Notes: generated by a model from the sequence alone, not told the origin. 64,000 nucleotides of DNA from Roseiarcus sp963835215 (GCA_963835215.1 CAWIES010000001.1:310001-374000); one strand, 5' to 3'; numbered from the stretch's first letter, positions 27,165-38,681 are shown. Numbers and translations: made by a program.

Positions 27165-29465
27165 ATGACGCCCACCCCTCAGAGCGACGCCCCGACTCTT
27201 GGCGATAGCCTGCCTGACGAACTGTACATCAGCTTCGTCGATGGGCTGCTGATCGACGCCAAGTCGGTATTCCTCTCCGCGCTGGCCGTCACCGTCATCG
27301 AGATCGTCGGGGCGATTTCCGCCGGTAGTCTCCTGCTCGCGGGGCTCTCCGCCTCGCAATTGATTGTCGCTGCGGGCCGGCTCTACTTCATGAACCTGCA
27401 CGCCCAGCACCTGCCCAGCCGCACGGTCGAGATTGCCCGGCGCGAGGAACGCCGCTTTGCGATCGGGGCAATTTCCAGCCTGACGGCGTTATCGCTGTGG
27501 ACGCTGGTCGCGTTCTGGGTGACGCCGGTCGGATTCCCCTGCCTGCTCGGCACGACGATGACGATCGCCTACGCCTTCGGCATGCAGACGCGCAGCTTCG
27601 CCATCTATCGCGGCGTCGCGGCCAATCTCATCGCGGCCTACGCGCCCCTGAGCATCGGCTTGATCGTCGCTGGCGGCTGGTACCCGGTCGGCATCGTCGT
27701 TGGCTTCATTCCGCTCATCCTGTTCATGATCGGCTCGTCGGGCCGCGCCCGCGCCAATCTTCTCGCGGTGCTGGCGGCGCGCGCGCAATCCGCGCTACTC
27801 GCCACCCGGCTCGATCTGGCGCTCAACAACATGTCGCACGGCCTGATGATGGTCGACGCCAACGGGCGCCTCACCGTCACCAATCGCCAGATCCAGAGCC
27901 TGTTCCGGCTGAGCGACGCCGATGTCGGTCCGGGCGCGAGCCTGCGCGCCGCTGTGCGTAAGCTGGTGCGCACCAAGATCGTCGCGCGCGAAGAAATCGA
28001 GCGGGTCTGGACGGCGCTGACACGCGCCAGCCACGTCGTCGACGTCGTCGCCCCGCTCGAGACGCTTGACGATCGCGCAATCGAGATCACCGTTCACCGC
28101 ATGGACAGCGAGGGCGCCGTCGTCGTCGTTCAGGACGTCACCGAGCGCCGCAACGCCGCCCGCGCGATCGACCGCATGGCGCGGATCGATTCCGTCACCG
28201 AGCTGCCCAACCGGCGCTGCTTCGAGGAAGAGTTGGCGGCGACGCTGCGCGCGCATCTCGACGAACGCGACAGCGCGAACGTGCTGTTTCTCGATCTCGA
28301 CGATTTCAAGCAGGTCAACGACAGCCTTGGCCACGCGCGCGGCGACCAATTGCTGATCGAGATCGCCCATCGATTGCAGGCGATCGTGCGGCCGGGCGAT
28401 CTCGTCGCCCGTTGGGGCGGCGACGAATTCGCCATCCTGCAGCGCCCGGTCGGCGGTTCCGAACAGACTGCCGAACTCGCCGAGACAATCTTGCGCGAAA
28501 TCCGCCGTCCCGTCTTCATCGACGGCTACGAGGTGATCGTAGGCGCCAGCATCGGTTCGGCGAGCGCCCCCAAAGACGGCGCCACGCCTGAAGCGATTCT
28601 CTCCAACGCCGATATGGCGCTCTACGCCGCCAAGGGCGAAGGACGCGGCAATTGGCGCGCGTTCGAGAAGTCGATGGACGCCAAGATCCAGATCCGCCGC
28701 CTGATCGAACTCGATCTACGCGCCGCCGTCGCCAACGATGCGATCGAGGTTTACTTCCAGCCAATCGTCAAGGTCGAGACCGGCAAGATCGGCGGCTTCG
28801 AGGCGCTGGCGCGCTGGAACCACCCGGTTCGCGGCCGTGTCTCGCCCGGCGAGTTCATCCCGATCGTCGAGGAGCTCGGCCTGATGGACGAGTTCGGCGC
28901 CAGCGTGTTGCGTCGCGCGTGCCTTGCCTGCGCCGCGTGGCCCGGCGACGTCTGCGTCTCGGTCAATCTTTCGCCGGTCCAGTTCCGCAACAGCCAGGTT
29001 CTCGAGACGGTGCGCGATGCGCTCGCCATGGCCAAGCTGCCGGCCGAGCGGCTCGATCTCGAAATCACCGAGTCGACCTTGCTCGACGATCGCGGCTCTA
29101 CCCGCGAGACGCTGGATGCGCTGCGGCGCCTCGGCGTTCGCATCTCGCTCGACGATTTCGGCACCGGCTATTCGAGCCTGAGCTACGTGCTGGCCTTCCC
29201 GCTCGACCGCATCAAGATCGACCGTTCGTTCACCATCGGCATGGGATTGCAGGAGCGCGCCTCGATCCTGGTCGAGAGCGTCGCGCAGATGTGCGGCAAG
29301 CTCGGCATGAGCGTGCTGGTGGAGGGCGTCGAGACCGACCTGCAACTGCGCTTCATCGAGCGGCTCGGGACGATCTCGGAAGTGCAGGGCTTCTACTTCA
29401 GCCCGGCGGTGCCGGAAGCTGAGGCGCGCCGCATGCTCGAAGAAAAAAATCGCCTCGTCGCCTGA
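27165..29465 (+). CDS. Bifunctional diguanylate cyclase/phosphodiesterase (GGDEF-EAL) with membrane sensor and PAS
   Basis: A 766-residue cyclic-di-GMP enzyme. Residues about 20-190 contain five or six membrane helices forming an N-terminal sensor. A PAS-like domain follows (about 205-320; ALNNMSHGLMMVDANGRLTVTN). The GGDEF domain (about 335-500) has an intact active site, ARWGGDEFAIL, near residue 416 and LPNRRCFEEEL at its start. The EAL domain (about 515-760) has FEALARWNHP near 544, SVNLSPVQFRN, the DDFGTGYSSLSYVLAFPLD loop 6 and KIDRSFT, so the key phosphodiesterase residues look present. Both activities may work, with the balance set by the sensor. Full length, single gene. Confidence 0.94.
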   Translation: MTPTPQSDAPTLGDSLPDELYISFVDGLLIDAKSVFLSALAVTVIEIVGAISAGSLLLAGLSASQLIVAAGRLYFMNLHAQHLPSRTVEIARREERRFAIGAISSLTALSLWTLVAFWVTPVGFPCLLGTTMTIAYAFGMQTRSFAIYRGVAANLIAAYAPLSIGLIVAGGWYPVGIVVGFIPLILFMIGSSGRARANLLAVLAARAQSALLATRLDLALNNMSHGLMMVDANGRLTVTNRQIQSLFRLSDADVGPGASLRAAVRKLVRTKIVAREEIERVWTALTRASHVVDVVAPLETLDDRAIEITVHRMDSEGAVVVVQDVTERRNAARAIDRMARIDSVTELPNRRCFEEELAATLRAHLDERDSANVLFLDLDDFKQVNDSLGHARGDQLLIEIAHRLQAIVRPGDLVARWGGDEFAILQRPVGGSEQTAELAETILREIRRPVFIDGYEVIVGASIGSASAPKDGATPEAILSNADMALYAAKGEGRGNWRAFEKSMDAKIQIRRLIELDLRAAVANDAIEVYFQPIVKVETGKIGGFEALARWNHPVRGRVSPGEFIPIVEELGLMDEFGASVLRRACLACAAWPGDVCVSVNLSPVQFRNSQVLETVRDALAMAKLPAERLDLEITESTLLDDRGSTRETLDALRRLGVRISLDDFGTGYSSLSYVLAFPLDRIKIDRSFTIGMGLQERASILVESVAQMCGKLGMSVLVEGVETDLQLRFIERLGTISEVQGFYFSPAVPEAEARRMLEEKNRLVA

Positions 29466-29475
29466 CGGGAGCGCG

Positions 29476-31603
29476 TCACTCCAGCCGCACCAGCACCGAA
29501 TCCGAAGCGCCCTTGGCGTCGGTCACCGACACGCGCGCAAAGCCGGCGCCGTCCGGACGCCAGGCGGATTGCCGGCCAAGATCGAGTTCGCCGATCGGCT
29601 CGCCGACCGGCTCGCCGTTGACGAACCACGTGAGCGGCAACGCGCCGCCGAACGCCTTGAGCGCGAGCGTTTCATCGCGTGCGCCCTCGCCAAGGCCGAG
29701 GTCGATCCGCGCGCCGTCGGGCGGGAAAGCGATCTTCAACGGCGCGGCGCCGATGGCGGCGATCGTCTTCGGCTCATCGCGGCGTAAATGGCGCAGCGGC
29801 GGGGGCAGGTCGGCGCTGGTGGCGACCCGCAGCACGCCCTTGGGCGCGCGGATCAGTTCGATGTCGCGCCCGAGCCGCGCGAAGGCGTCGAACAGCAGCG
29901 GCGCCGCGGCCTGGCGTCCGATCAGACCCGGGGTCGGCCCGTTGTCGGGCCGTCCGACCCAGACCGCGATCGTCGTGCCCTTGTCGTAGCCGATCGCCAG
30001 CGCGTCGCGGAACCCGTAGGACGTGCCGGTCTTGAAGGCGATGCGGCCGCTGAGCGCGTTCGCGGGCGGCGGCGCGCCGCGCAGGATGTCCTCAACGTAA
30101 AAGGCGGCGACCGGATCGGTGACGCGCTTGGGGCCGATCATCGGCGGCGCGCCATCTAGCCGCTCGAAGAGCGCCGGCGCCTCGCCGCCGCGCGCGAGGC
30201 CGGCATAAAGGCGCGCGAGGTCGGTCAGCGAAACGCCGAGGCCGCCGAGCCCGATCGCGAGGCCGACCGGCGTATCCTTCGGCAGCGCGATCTCCGCGCC
30301 CGGCGCTGTGCAGCCGCGCCAGGAACGTCGCCGGGCCGACGTCGGCGAGCAGTTCGATCGCCGGCAGATTGAGCGACATCTGCAACGCCTTGCGCGCCGT
30401 CACCGTGCCCTGATAGCCGAGATCGAAATTCTGCGGCGCATAGGCGCCGTAGCGCGCCGGCCGGTCGAACAGCACCGTCTCGGGATGGGCGAGCCCTTGC
30501 TCGAAGGCGAGCGCGTAAATGAACGGCTTCAGCGCCGAGCCCGGCGAGCGCGGCGCGCGCGACATGTCGATCGCGCCGCCGCGCGACGCGTCGAGATAAT
30601 CGGCGGCGCCGACGCGCGCGCGCACCTCGCCGCTGGCATTGTCGACGACGACGATCGCCGCCGAAAGCCTCGGCCCAAGGCGGCGTCGACCGCTTCGAGC
30701 GCCAAGGCTCTCGAGCTTGGCCTGCAGCCGCGCGTCGATCGCGAGCTTGAGCACATGCGCGTCCGGGTCGGCGGCGACCGCCTCCTCGGCGGCGTGCGGC
30801 GGCGAGCATCGGGAGCGGTTTGCGCGTCATCGGGGATCGGCTCGCGCTTGGCCGGCCTCCGCCTCCTCCGCGCTGATGACGCCGCGCGCGACGGCGCGGT
30901 CGAGCACGCGCGCGCGGGCGCGCGCGCGCCGCGTCCGGGAAGCGTTCCGGCCGGCGCGCTTCGGGCGATTGCGGCAGCGCCACCAGCAGCGCCGCCTCGC
31001 CGATCGTCAGCTTGCGCGGCTCCTTGCCGAAATAGGCGAGCGAGGCGGCGCGCACGCCTTCGAGATTGCCGCCGAACGGCGCCAGCGTCAGATAGCGGTC
31101 GAGCACGCCCGCCTTGGCGACGCGGTCGCTCGATCTGCCAGGCGCGCGCGATCTGTCGGAGCTTGGCGGACAGATTGCGCTCGTCGCGCGGCTCGATCAG
31201 CCGCGCCACCTGCATCGTCAGCGTCGAGCCGCCGGAGACGACGTGGCCGCGCGTCGACAAGCTGGCCAGGCGGCGCGCGCCATCGCGCGCCAATCGACGC
31301 CGTGATGCGCGTAGAAGCGCCCGTCCTCATAGGCGATCAGCATGGCGAGATAGCGCGGATCGACCTCGCCGACGTCGCGTCGGCAGCCGCCAGCGCCCGT
31401 CCGGCAGGGTGAAGGCGCGCAGCAGCCGCCCGTCGCGGTCGACGACGATCGTCGAACCCAGCGCGCGAGGCGGCAAGGTCGAGCGGGCCGAGGCTTTGCA
31501 CATAGCCGTTCCACGCCGCTGGCACCGCCGAGGCCCAAGACGAAGACCAGCGCGCCGACGATGGCGAAGAGGCGGCGTTCGAGAGAATGCGGCTTGCCCT
31601 CAC
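29476..31603 (-). pseudogene. pbpC: Penicillin-binding protein 1C, many frameshifts
   Basis: A bifunctional class A penicillin-binding protein (glycosyltransferase plus transpeptidase) of the PBP1C type. In order: a membrane anchor (LFAIVGALVFVLGLGG), glycosyltransferase motifs AMLIAYEDGRFYAHHGVDWRA, GGSTLTMQVARLIEPR and LDRYLTLAPFGGNLEGVRAASLAYFGK, then the transpeptidase with SPGSALKPFIYALAFEQGL (Ser active site, SxxK), LNLPAIELLADVG and RIAFKTGTSYGFRDALAIGYDKGTTIAVWVGR (KTGTS). The C-terminal BiPBP_C domain ends SVTDAKGASDSVLVRLE. These lie in at least seven frame segments between 31520 and 30140. The start is uncertain; a GTG at 31603 inside the palindromic repeat is one possibility. It follows the alpha-2-macroglobulin gene, its usual partner. 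Confidence 0.87.
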
Positions 31604-31700
31604 CCCGGCCCTCTCCCGCAAGCGGGAGAGGGGACGGGGAGGGCGCGCCCCTTCTCCCGCTTGCGGGAGAAGGTGGCGCGAAGCGCCGGATGAGGGCAGC
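31596..31700. repeat. REP/BIME-type palindromic repeat between A2M and pbpC
   Basis: Two palindromes, CTCTCCCGCAAGCGGGAGAG (31611-31630) and CTTCTCCCGC-TT-GCGGGAGAAG (31651-31672), flanked by CCCTCACCCCGGCC on the left and GGATGAGGGC on the right, which pair with each other. Related copies occur at 52859-52943 and 61085-61201. The 5' end of pbpC may reach into it. Confidence 0.85.
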
Positions 31701-31708
31701 GTCGACCC

Positions 31709-34700
31709 TCACTTCGCCGTCACCTCGATCGCGCCGAAGGCGGTGCGGCCGAAGCGGTCGGGGCGGTACATGTCCTCGGCCGTCGCCGGCGGATAGACGT
31801 AGAGGCCCGGCGCGACGGCGCGCACGACATAGGCGAGGGTGAAGAACGCCGACTGGCCCGGCTCGCGGTCGAACGCGGCGACGAAGCGGTCGTCGCGATA
31901 TTCGGTGTGCACCGGATCGATGTCGCTGCTTCAGCCAGGAGAAGGCGTCGATCGAGCCGCTGTCGAACAGCGTCGGGATTGTCGATCTCCAGTCCCGCCG
32001 GCAAGCGGTCGACGACCAGCAGCTTGCGCGTAGCGCGCCTCGCTCTCGGTGATTTTCAGCACGACGACGACGCGCTCGTTCTGCGTGACGGCTCTTGAGC
32101 TCGATCTTGGTTCCGTCGAGCTTGTAGAACGTGCGCTCGACCTCATAGCCCTGGCGACGCGGCGGGCTCGGGCGCGAGCGGCACGCCGGATGACGTGGTG
32201 ACGAGCGCGGCCGGCGCCTTGCCGGTGTTGGCGATCGTCGCCAGCTTCTGGCCGAGCGCGTAAGCCGCTCCATTTGCGGTAGATCGGCGCCCTTGACCGG
32301 CTTGGCCGTCGACGCGTGAACTGGCTCAGCGTCTTGTGCTCGGCCAGCGCCTCGGCGGCGAGCACCATCCAGTTGTTCTCCTGCGTGCTGGTGTAGACGC
32401 TGCGCCGCGCGCGCGCTGTCGAGCACCGCGCCGGCGCGTGCGATCGGGTCGCCGGGCAATTCGCCGTCGGTCAGATTGGCTTCGGCGACCAGCGCCAGCA
32501 CCGCCGCCGCGTCGCGCAGCGTCGAGCCGTAGTCGGGGCGCGACAAGCCGTTGTCCTGCTCGGCCTCCAGCGCGTCGAGCGCGGCCGCGAACGCCTTGCC
32601 GGCGCGCGCGCGGTCGCCCAGCATCGCCAGCGCCGCCGCGATCTGCGCCTTGCGCCAGCGGCGTCTTGAAGATCGCCGAGCTTGGTGTCGGCGAGATAGC
32701 GCAGATCGCCGATCGACCGGCCGGCCGTTGCGCGCCAGCACGTAGAGCGCATAGGCGAGCGGCTCGCCCGCGCCTTCGCCGGGGTCGGTCGGCGTTGACG
32801 ACCGTGTTGCGCAAATGGTCGAGCGCGAGATCGAAGCCGAGCTGCGGCACGGCGAAGTTGCGCTCGCGCGCCCGGGTCAGGAAATCGGTGACGAAGGCGT
32901 CGAGCCAGAGATCGTCGTCGTCGCTGTCGGCCGCCCACAGGCCGAAGGCGCCGTTGGAACTCTGGCGCGTCATCTCGCGCTCGATCGCATGCCTTGATGC
33001 GCCCGTCGAGATCGGGATCGATCGCCGAGATGTTCGAGCGATGGCGAGCTGGTTGACGTAGAGCAGCGGCATCGCGCGGCTGACCGTCTGCTCCGAGCAG
33101 CCATAGGGATAGCGGTCGAGCGCCTGCAGCAGCGCCGGCGCGTCGAGCGCGCCGAACGGCGAGGCGGCGACCGAGACCGATCCGGTGCCCGGCACGAAGT
33201 CGGCGAGCAGCGTCGTCGGAGATCGTCGCGCTTGCGCCCGGCCGCCAGCGGCTGGACGACGCGGCGATAGACGTCGGGCGCGCCGGCCTCGACGCCGAGC
33301 GCGAAGTGCTGCGTCAGCGGTGAAGCCCGGCCCGGTGATCTTCAGGTCGAGCGCCGCCGTGCCGACGCCGGCCGCGGCGATCGGCATCGTCGACGCGAGA
33401 CGCGCTGATGCGCGGCGAGCTTCACCGTCTGGCTCAGCGCGTCGGCGTCGGCGGTGAGCGGGCCGTGGATGTCGAGATCGAGCCGGTAGTCGCCGGCCTC
33501 GCCCTCGACATTGTCGATGTCGACATGAATCTGCGAGCGGTCGCCGAGATGTCGAGGAAGCGCGGCAGCGTCGCCGGTCACGACGACCGGATCGCGCACG
33601 ATCACCGTCGCTTCGGCCGAGCCGACCTTGCGTCTTCGACCAGGCGATCGCCATCACGCGCACCGAGCCGTTGAAGCCGGGCATGTCGAAGGCGACCTCG
33701 GCCTCGCCGTCGGCGCCGACCTTGACGACGCCCGAGAACAGCGCGAGCGGCGGCTGCGTCGGCAGATTGCCCTCGAGGCTGCCGCCGCCGTCGCCGCCGC
33801 TGCGAACGCGCCCGCCGACGCCCTCCATGCCGTCGATCAGCATGCCGTAGAGGTCGCGGATGTCGACGGCGAGCTTGCGCTGGCCGAAGAAATAGGCGCT
33901 GCGGGTCGGGCGTCTTGAAGCCGGTGAGGTTGAGAATGCCGACGTCGACCGCGGCGACCGTGACCTCCGCCTCCTCGCCCGGCGCGAGGCCGCCGAGCTT
34001 GATCGGCAGCTTCAGCGGTCTCGCGCGGGCGCGTCTTGTCCGGCGCGCCTGAATCGCGACATCGAGCTTGCGCGCGGCTTTCGTCGATGCGAGAACCAGG
34101 CGAGGCCGATCGCGCGGCCGGGCATGCGCTTGGCCTTGACGTCGAGCGGGCGATGGGTCAGCGCGACCGCATAGGCGCCGGCGCCCCAGTCGGCGCCGAC
34201 CTTGAAGGGCACGACATTGTCGCCCTCGACGAGATCGACGTCGATGAACTGCTCGAGCTTGTCGCCGACCAGCGCGATCGTCGCCTTGCCCTTCGAAGCG
34301 CGAGGCGATGCGCAGCTTGGCTTCATCGCCGGGCGCGTAGTTCGCCTTGTCGAGCGTGACGACGACGTTGTCGGGCGTGTCGGCGCTCGGCCGTGCCGCC
34401 CCAGCCGACATCGAAGGTGATGCTGGTCTCTTCGCCGTCGGCCGACTTGAGGTCGAGGCGGTGGCTGCCCCAGGCGACCGGCGCGCTGATCGCGCGCGGT
34501 CCTGTCGGCGGCGATGTCGATCGTCGCCGTCGGCGAGGCGCTTCGAGACTTGACCGGCTCGTAGCTCCAGCGGCCGTCGGAGTTGAACCATTGGTAGTCG
34601 TTGCTGAGCTTGATAGAGCGACCAGGTGACGCCCTTGCGCGCGGTCGCGTTGCCGTCGGGCGCCGACGGCGATCGCCTCGAAGGTCGCCGAGATCGCCCT

Positions 34701-37012
34701 CGCTGAGGCTGTCGCTCGAAATCCTGCTTGACGCCGATCATCGCGCCCTTGGCGCGCACCGGCAGCGTCATCACGCGCTCGACCGTGCGCCCGCCCGACT
34801 CGGCGACATCGACGATGATCTTGGCCTCCAGCGGCTTGGCCGCGCCGCCGTCGGGCAGCTCGACCGAGAGATCGGCGTGGCCCTTGTCGTCGGTCTGCAC
34901 CTTGTCGGGGAACTGGTTCTCGACGGCGGTGAACTCGTCGTCGGTCAGGCCGGCGACATAGCCGGGATAGCCCGGCGAGCGCGCCGAATCGGCGACCGCT
35001 TCGAGACGGATCGCGCCGGTGACGTCGAGGCCGGCGGCGGGCGCGCCATAGAGGAAGCGTGCGTCGAGCGAGACGTCGATCGGCTCGCCCGGCGTCGCCG
35101 TGGTCTGCGCCGACTTCACCGTGAAATCGAGCCGCTCGGGCACGTAGTCTTCGAGCAGGAATTCGGCGTGGCCGATGCGCTCGCCCTTTGGATCGGCGTA
35201 GGCGTCGATCGTCCATTTGCCCGGCGCGGCGTCAGACAGCAGCGGCACGGCGAGCGCGCGCCCGCCCAGGCCCTGGTCGGCGACGAGCATGCGCTTGTAT
35301 TCGACGCCGTCGGGGCGCTTGACGACGAGGGTCAGCGGCAGACCGGTCTTGGCCTCGCCCTTTGCGTCGCGCAGCAGCGCGGTGACGAACACTGTCTCGC
35401 CCGAACGATAGACGCCGCGCTCGGTGTAGACGAAGGCGTCGAGCGCGCTCGGCGCAGTCGCGGCCGGATACGCCGCGGTCGGTGAGATCGAAGGCCGGCT
35501 GGGCGAGATTGAGGAAGTCGTAATCGTCGTCGAGCGTGGCCACCAGCAGGCCGGGCGCCGAGCCGCCGGTTCCGCGCGAGAGGCCAGGATCGAAATCGGC
35601 GCGCCCGTCCGCGCCGGTCGATTTCGTCGCCAGCACTTCGTTGTTGCGCGCGATCAGCCGCACTTCGACGCCGGCGAGCGGCGCGGCGGTGGCGAGCGAG
35701 CGCGCCAGCACATGGACGCCGTCATCGCCCGAAAAGGTCGTCAGGCCGAGGTCGGAGACGACCATCCATTGCGTCGCAAGCTGCGTGTCGTCGCTGTCGT
35801 CGCTGTTGGTCGCCGGCGCGTTGGCGCCGCTCCAGGGCCGCGCGGTGACGAGATAGACGCCGGGCTCGAGCTTGCCGACCGCCTTGGCGATGGGAAAATC
35901 GGTGACGACGTCCTTGTTGAGTTCGGAGGCGACGTCCATCGACCCGCTCCAGACCTTTGCGCCGTCCTGGGTTTCGATCTCAGTGGCGCGCGACAGGGTG
36001 ATCGGCTTGAGGAAATCGTCGCGCGCCAGTTTGCGCGAGCAGGTTGCGGTCGCCGATGCGATAGACGTCGATCGACACTTTGTCGGTGTTGACGGTGGTC
36101 AGCGGCGCGCCGAGCTGGCCCTGGCGCGGCAGAACATAGGCCTTGCCGGCGAAATGGGCCTGCGGCGAGCGGTCGCGCACATAAACTTCGTAGTCGGCCG
36201 ATTTGAGCAGCGTCTCGCCGACCGCCGAGGGCAGGCCCTCGCGCAGCACGATCGCGTAGCGCTCGCCGTGCTTGACGCCCTCGACGCAGATCTGCTGGTC
36301 CTCGGCGGAAATCGCCGCGTCGGCGGCGCCGGCGACCGCTACGTAGGGCGCGAAGTCGGTCTTGCGCGCCAAGCGGCTCGGAGAAGTTGAAGCAGATGCG
36401 CGGCGACGCCGATTCGTTGTCGACCTTGTAGTCGACGATGCGAAAGCCGTGCTTCTCGCGCAGGTCTTCGTAGACCTTGCGCGTATCCTCGTCGTCGCGG
36501 CGATCGAGGCTGGCGCGATAGGCGTCGAGCGCCGGGCGCCACATCTCGTGGCGGGCGAACAGGTTGCCGAGCAGCGCCAAAGCTTCGGCCTGCTGCGGCG
36601 CGGCGGTCGCGCGCTGATAGGCGGCGTAGGCGGCGGTCTGGCCGCGCTCGACGAGGTCGAAGCGGCCGTAGGCCTGGGCGTCGTCGGCTTGCGCGCTCAG
36701 CTTGGCGAGCGACAACCACGCGGCGGCGTCCTTCGGATCGGCGACGATGGTTGCGCCGAGCAGCGCGCTCGCGCTCTTGTAGTCGCCGGCGACCACGGCG
36801 GCGCTCGCCTCCTTGCGCAGCGCATCGTTGCTCTTGCCCTTCACCTTCGCGCCGATCTGCGCGGTCTCCTTGCGCAGCGTATCGGCGAGCCGAATGACGT
36901 CGCTGGCGAGATCGTCGCGCACATAGGGCTTGATTGTCGGCGCGGCGACGGCGGCGGCGCCGGCGACAAGGATGAGAACGAGCGCGATGAGATTGCGGGT
37001 GGCCTTGAGCAT
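31709..37012 (-). pseudogene. Alpha-2-macroglobulin family protein (YfhM type), many frameshifts
   Basis: A giant periplasmic protease trap, about 1,768 residues when restored. It begins with a signal sequence (NLIALVLILVAGAAAVA) and a helical N-terminal region with repeat-like segments before the macroglobulin domains. Matches include YTERGVYRSGETVFVTALLRD (MG bait-side motif), MFVTALLRD-type strands, DLYGMLIDGMEG, and the thioester segment YPYGCSEQTVSRAMPLLYVNQL near 33086-33102 with the CxEQ thioester residues intact. The C-terminal receptor-like part ends FGRTAFGAIEVTAK. Twenty or so frame changes break it. One at 33905 is resolved by changing CAGCGCC back to CAGGCC. It probably protects the envelope from host or competitor proteases, repairing with PBP1C next door. 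Confidence 0.88.
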
Positions 37013-37151
37013 GTTTCGACCCTTGTCGGCACGGGCGGCGGGGGGAACGGTGGGGAGGCGTCGCGTGGATCAGACGGTAAAGGTCTTTAACCACGGTGTG
37101 ATTACGGGACGGCCGATGCTAGCATGGCCGCGCGACGCGAGGGGAGCAGGA

Positions 37152-38657
37152 ATGAGGAAAAGTCGCTTTTTGGCCGGCGGGTTGCTCATCTTTTTGGTGG
37201 GCGGCTGGGCGCCGGCGATGGCGGTGATGCAATCCGCGCCTCCTGTCCCCCAACCCACGCCGGACGCTCAGCTCGACGCCCAATTCGACGCGCAGAAGAG
37301 CGCCTTTCTCGCCATGCCGGACGCCGACCGCAAGGCAACCCAAGATGCGCTCGGCTGGCTTGGCCTCTATAACGGCGCGATCGACGGAACCTTCGGCAAG
37401 CGCACCCGCGATTCGATCCTCGCCTTCCAGCAAAGCGTCAACGCGACGGCGGACGGGATCGTTAGTCCGCCCGAATTGCAAACGCTGAAAGCATCGGGGC
37501 AGAGGGCGCGGGCGGCGGTCGATTTTGCGCCGGTCGACGACCTCATCTCCGGCGTGCGCATCGGCGCGCCGCTCAAGCTCTTGACCAAGTTGAAGCCTGC
37601 GAGCGCCGAAACGACGCTGCAGAGCGGCGATGGCGCCCTCGAGCTGACGCTGGCGGAGCGGGGGCGAGAGGGAAGCGACGACGCGGGCCTCGCCGCGCTC
37701 TACGGGGAGCTCACCGCCGAGGCGAGCGGGCGCAAGATCACTTACAAAGCGCTCAAGGCGGGCGACTTCTTTGTGCTGGCGGGCGAGGAGGGGGGCGAGA
37801 AGTTCTACACCCGCTTCGCACGCGCGCCAGCCAACTGGCCGCAGGGGCCAACGCTGCGCGGTTTCACCTTCGCCTATCCCGCGAACCGGGCGGGCGAGTT
37901 GGACAAGCTCTCGCTCGCGATCGCCAACTCCTTCGATCCGTTCGCCGACACGCCCGCGAGCCACGGCGCGGCGGCGATGCGCGCGCAGCCCGCCCGCTCC
38001 GCGATCGACGTCGTTCGCGTCGCGACCGGCGCGCCGGCGCTGGGCGTGGCGACGGCCAGCCTTTCGCCTGGCGCCGCGCCAACGCCGGGGGAGCTGACGG
38101 CGACCGCGCTCTACGTTGCGCCGGGCCAGGCGCTGACCGCGCTGCCGGTGGGCAAATGCAGCGAGCCCAAGGTCGACGGCAAGCCGGCCAAGCTGCTGCG
38201 CGCAGATCCGGCAACCGGACTGACCTTGCTCGGCGGCGATTTCGCCGCCGCGGCCAAGCCACCGACGCTCGCCGCCGGGGCGACCGATTTGTTGGTGCTG
38301 AGCCTCGCCCCGGCGGCGGCTGGCAAATCGATGCTCGAAGTGAGCCCTGGCGCCCTCGCGCCGCCCGCGGATGGGCGGAGCGCAATCGTCGCCGCGTTGG
38401 GTCCGAGCGCCGGCGGCGCGCCGGTTCTCGACCGCAGCGGCGCGTTGGCGGGCCTCGTCGCCTCGTTCGCAACGCCGCCGCGTCGCGTTGGCGCCGTTGC
38501 GCTAGACGAGCCGCATGCGCTGATCGGCGTCGAAGCGATCGCCGCCTTTCTCGCGCTCGCGCCCGCCGCCGCCCCCGCGCAGGCGGGAACGCTCGACGCC
38601 GGCGTGATCGCCGCCGGCGCGCGCGGCGCCATGGCGCAGGTGGTCTGCAAGCCATGA
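37152..38657 (+). CDS. Exported peptidoglycan-binding protein with trypsin-like C-terminal region
   Basis: A 501-residue exported protein. The ATG at 37152 is preceded by GGGGAGCAGG; the signal peptide runs to about residue 32 (FLVGGWAPAMA). A peptidoglycan-binding type 1 domain sits at about 55-115 (LGWLGLYNGAIDGTFGKRTRDSILAFQQSVNATADGIV). The middle (130-290) is unassigned. The last 170 residues loosely recall a degenerate trypsin-like fold, ending in GPSAGGAPVLDRSGALAGLVASF and LIGVEAIAAFL, in the place of the usual GxSGGP...GxVVG pattern. Catalysis is doubtful. It is divergent from the A2M gene and followed by murI, fitting a cell-wall role. Confidence 0.75.
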   Translation: MRKSRFLAGGLLIFLVGGWAPAMAVMQSAPPVPQPTPDAQLDAQFDAQKSAFLAMPDADRKATQDALGWLGLYNGAIDGTFGKRTRDSILAFQQSVNATADGIVSPPELQTLKASGQRARAAVDFAPVDDLISGVRIGAPLKLLTKLKPASAETTLQSGDGALELTLAERGREGSDDAGLAALYGELTAEASGRKITYKALKAGDFFVLAGEEGGEKFYTRFARAPANWPQGPTLRGFTFAYPANRAGELDKLSLAIANSFDPFADTPASHGAAAMRAQPARSAIDVVRVATGAPALGVATASLSPGAAPTPGELTATALYVAPGQALTALPVGKCSEPKVDGKPAKLLRADPATGLTLLGGDFAAAAKPPTLAAGATDLLVLSLAPAAAGKSMLEVSPGALAPPADGRSAIVAALGPSAGGAPVLDRSGALAGLVASFATPPRRVGAVALDEPHALIGVEAIAAFLALAPAAAPAQAGTLDAGVIAAGARGAMAQVVCKP

Positions 38658-38681
38658 GTTCGCGCCCATGAGTTCGCGCCC
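38654..38681 (+). repeat. 14-bp perfect tandem repeat before murI
   Basis: ATGAGTTCGCGCCC occurs twice in tandem and is followed by ATGAGCG, so three ATGA tetramers lie 14 bases apart. The first overlaps the stop of the upstream gene. Only the third is in the murI frame. Confidence 0.85.
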
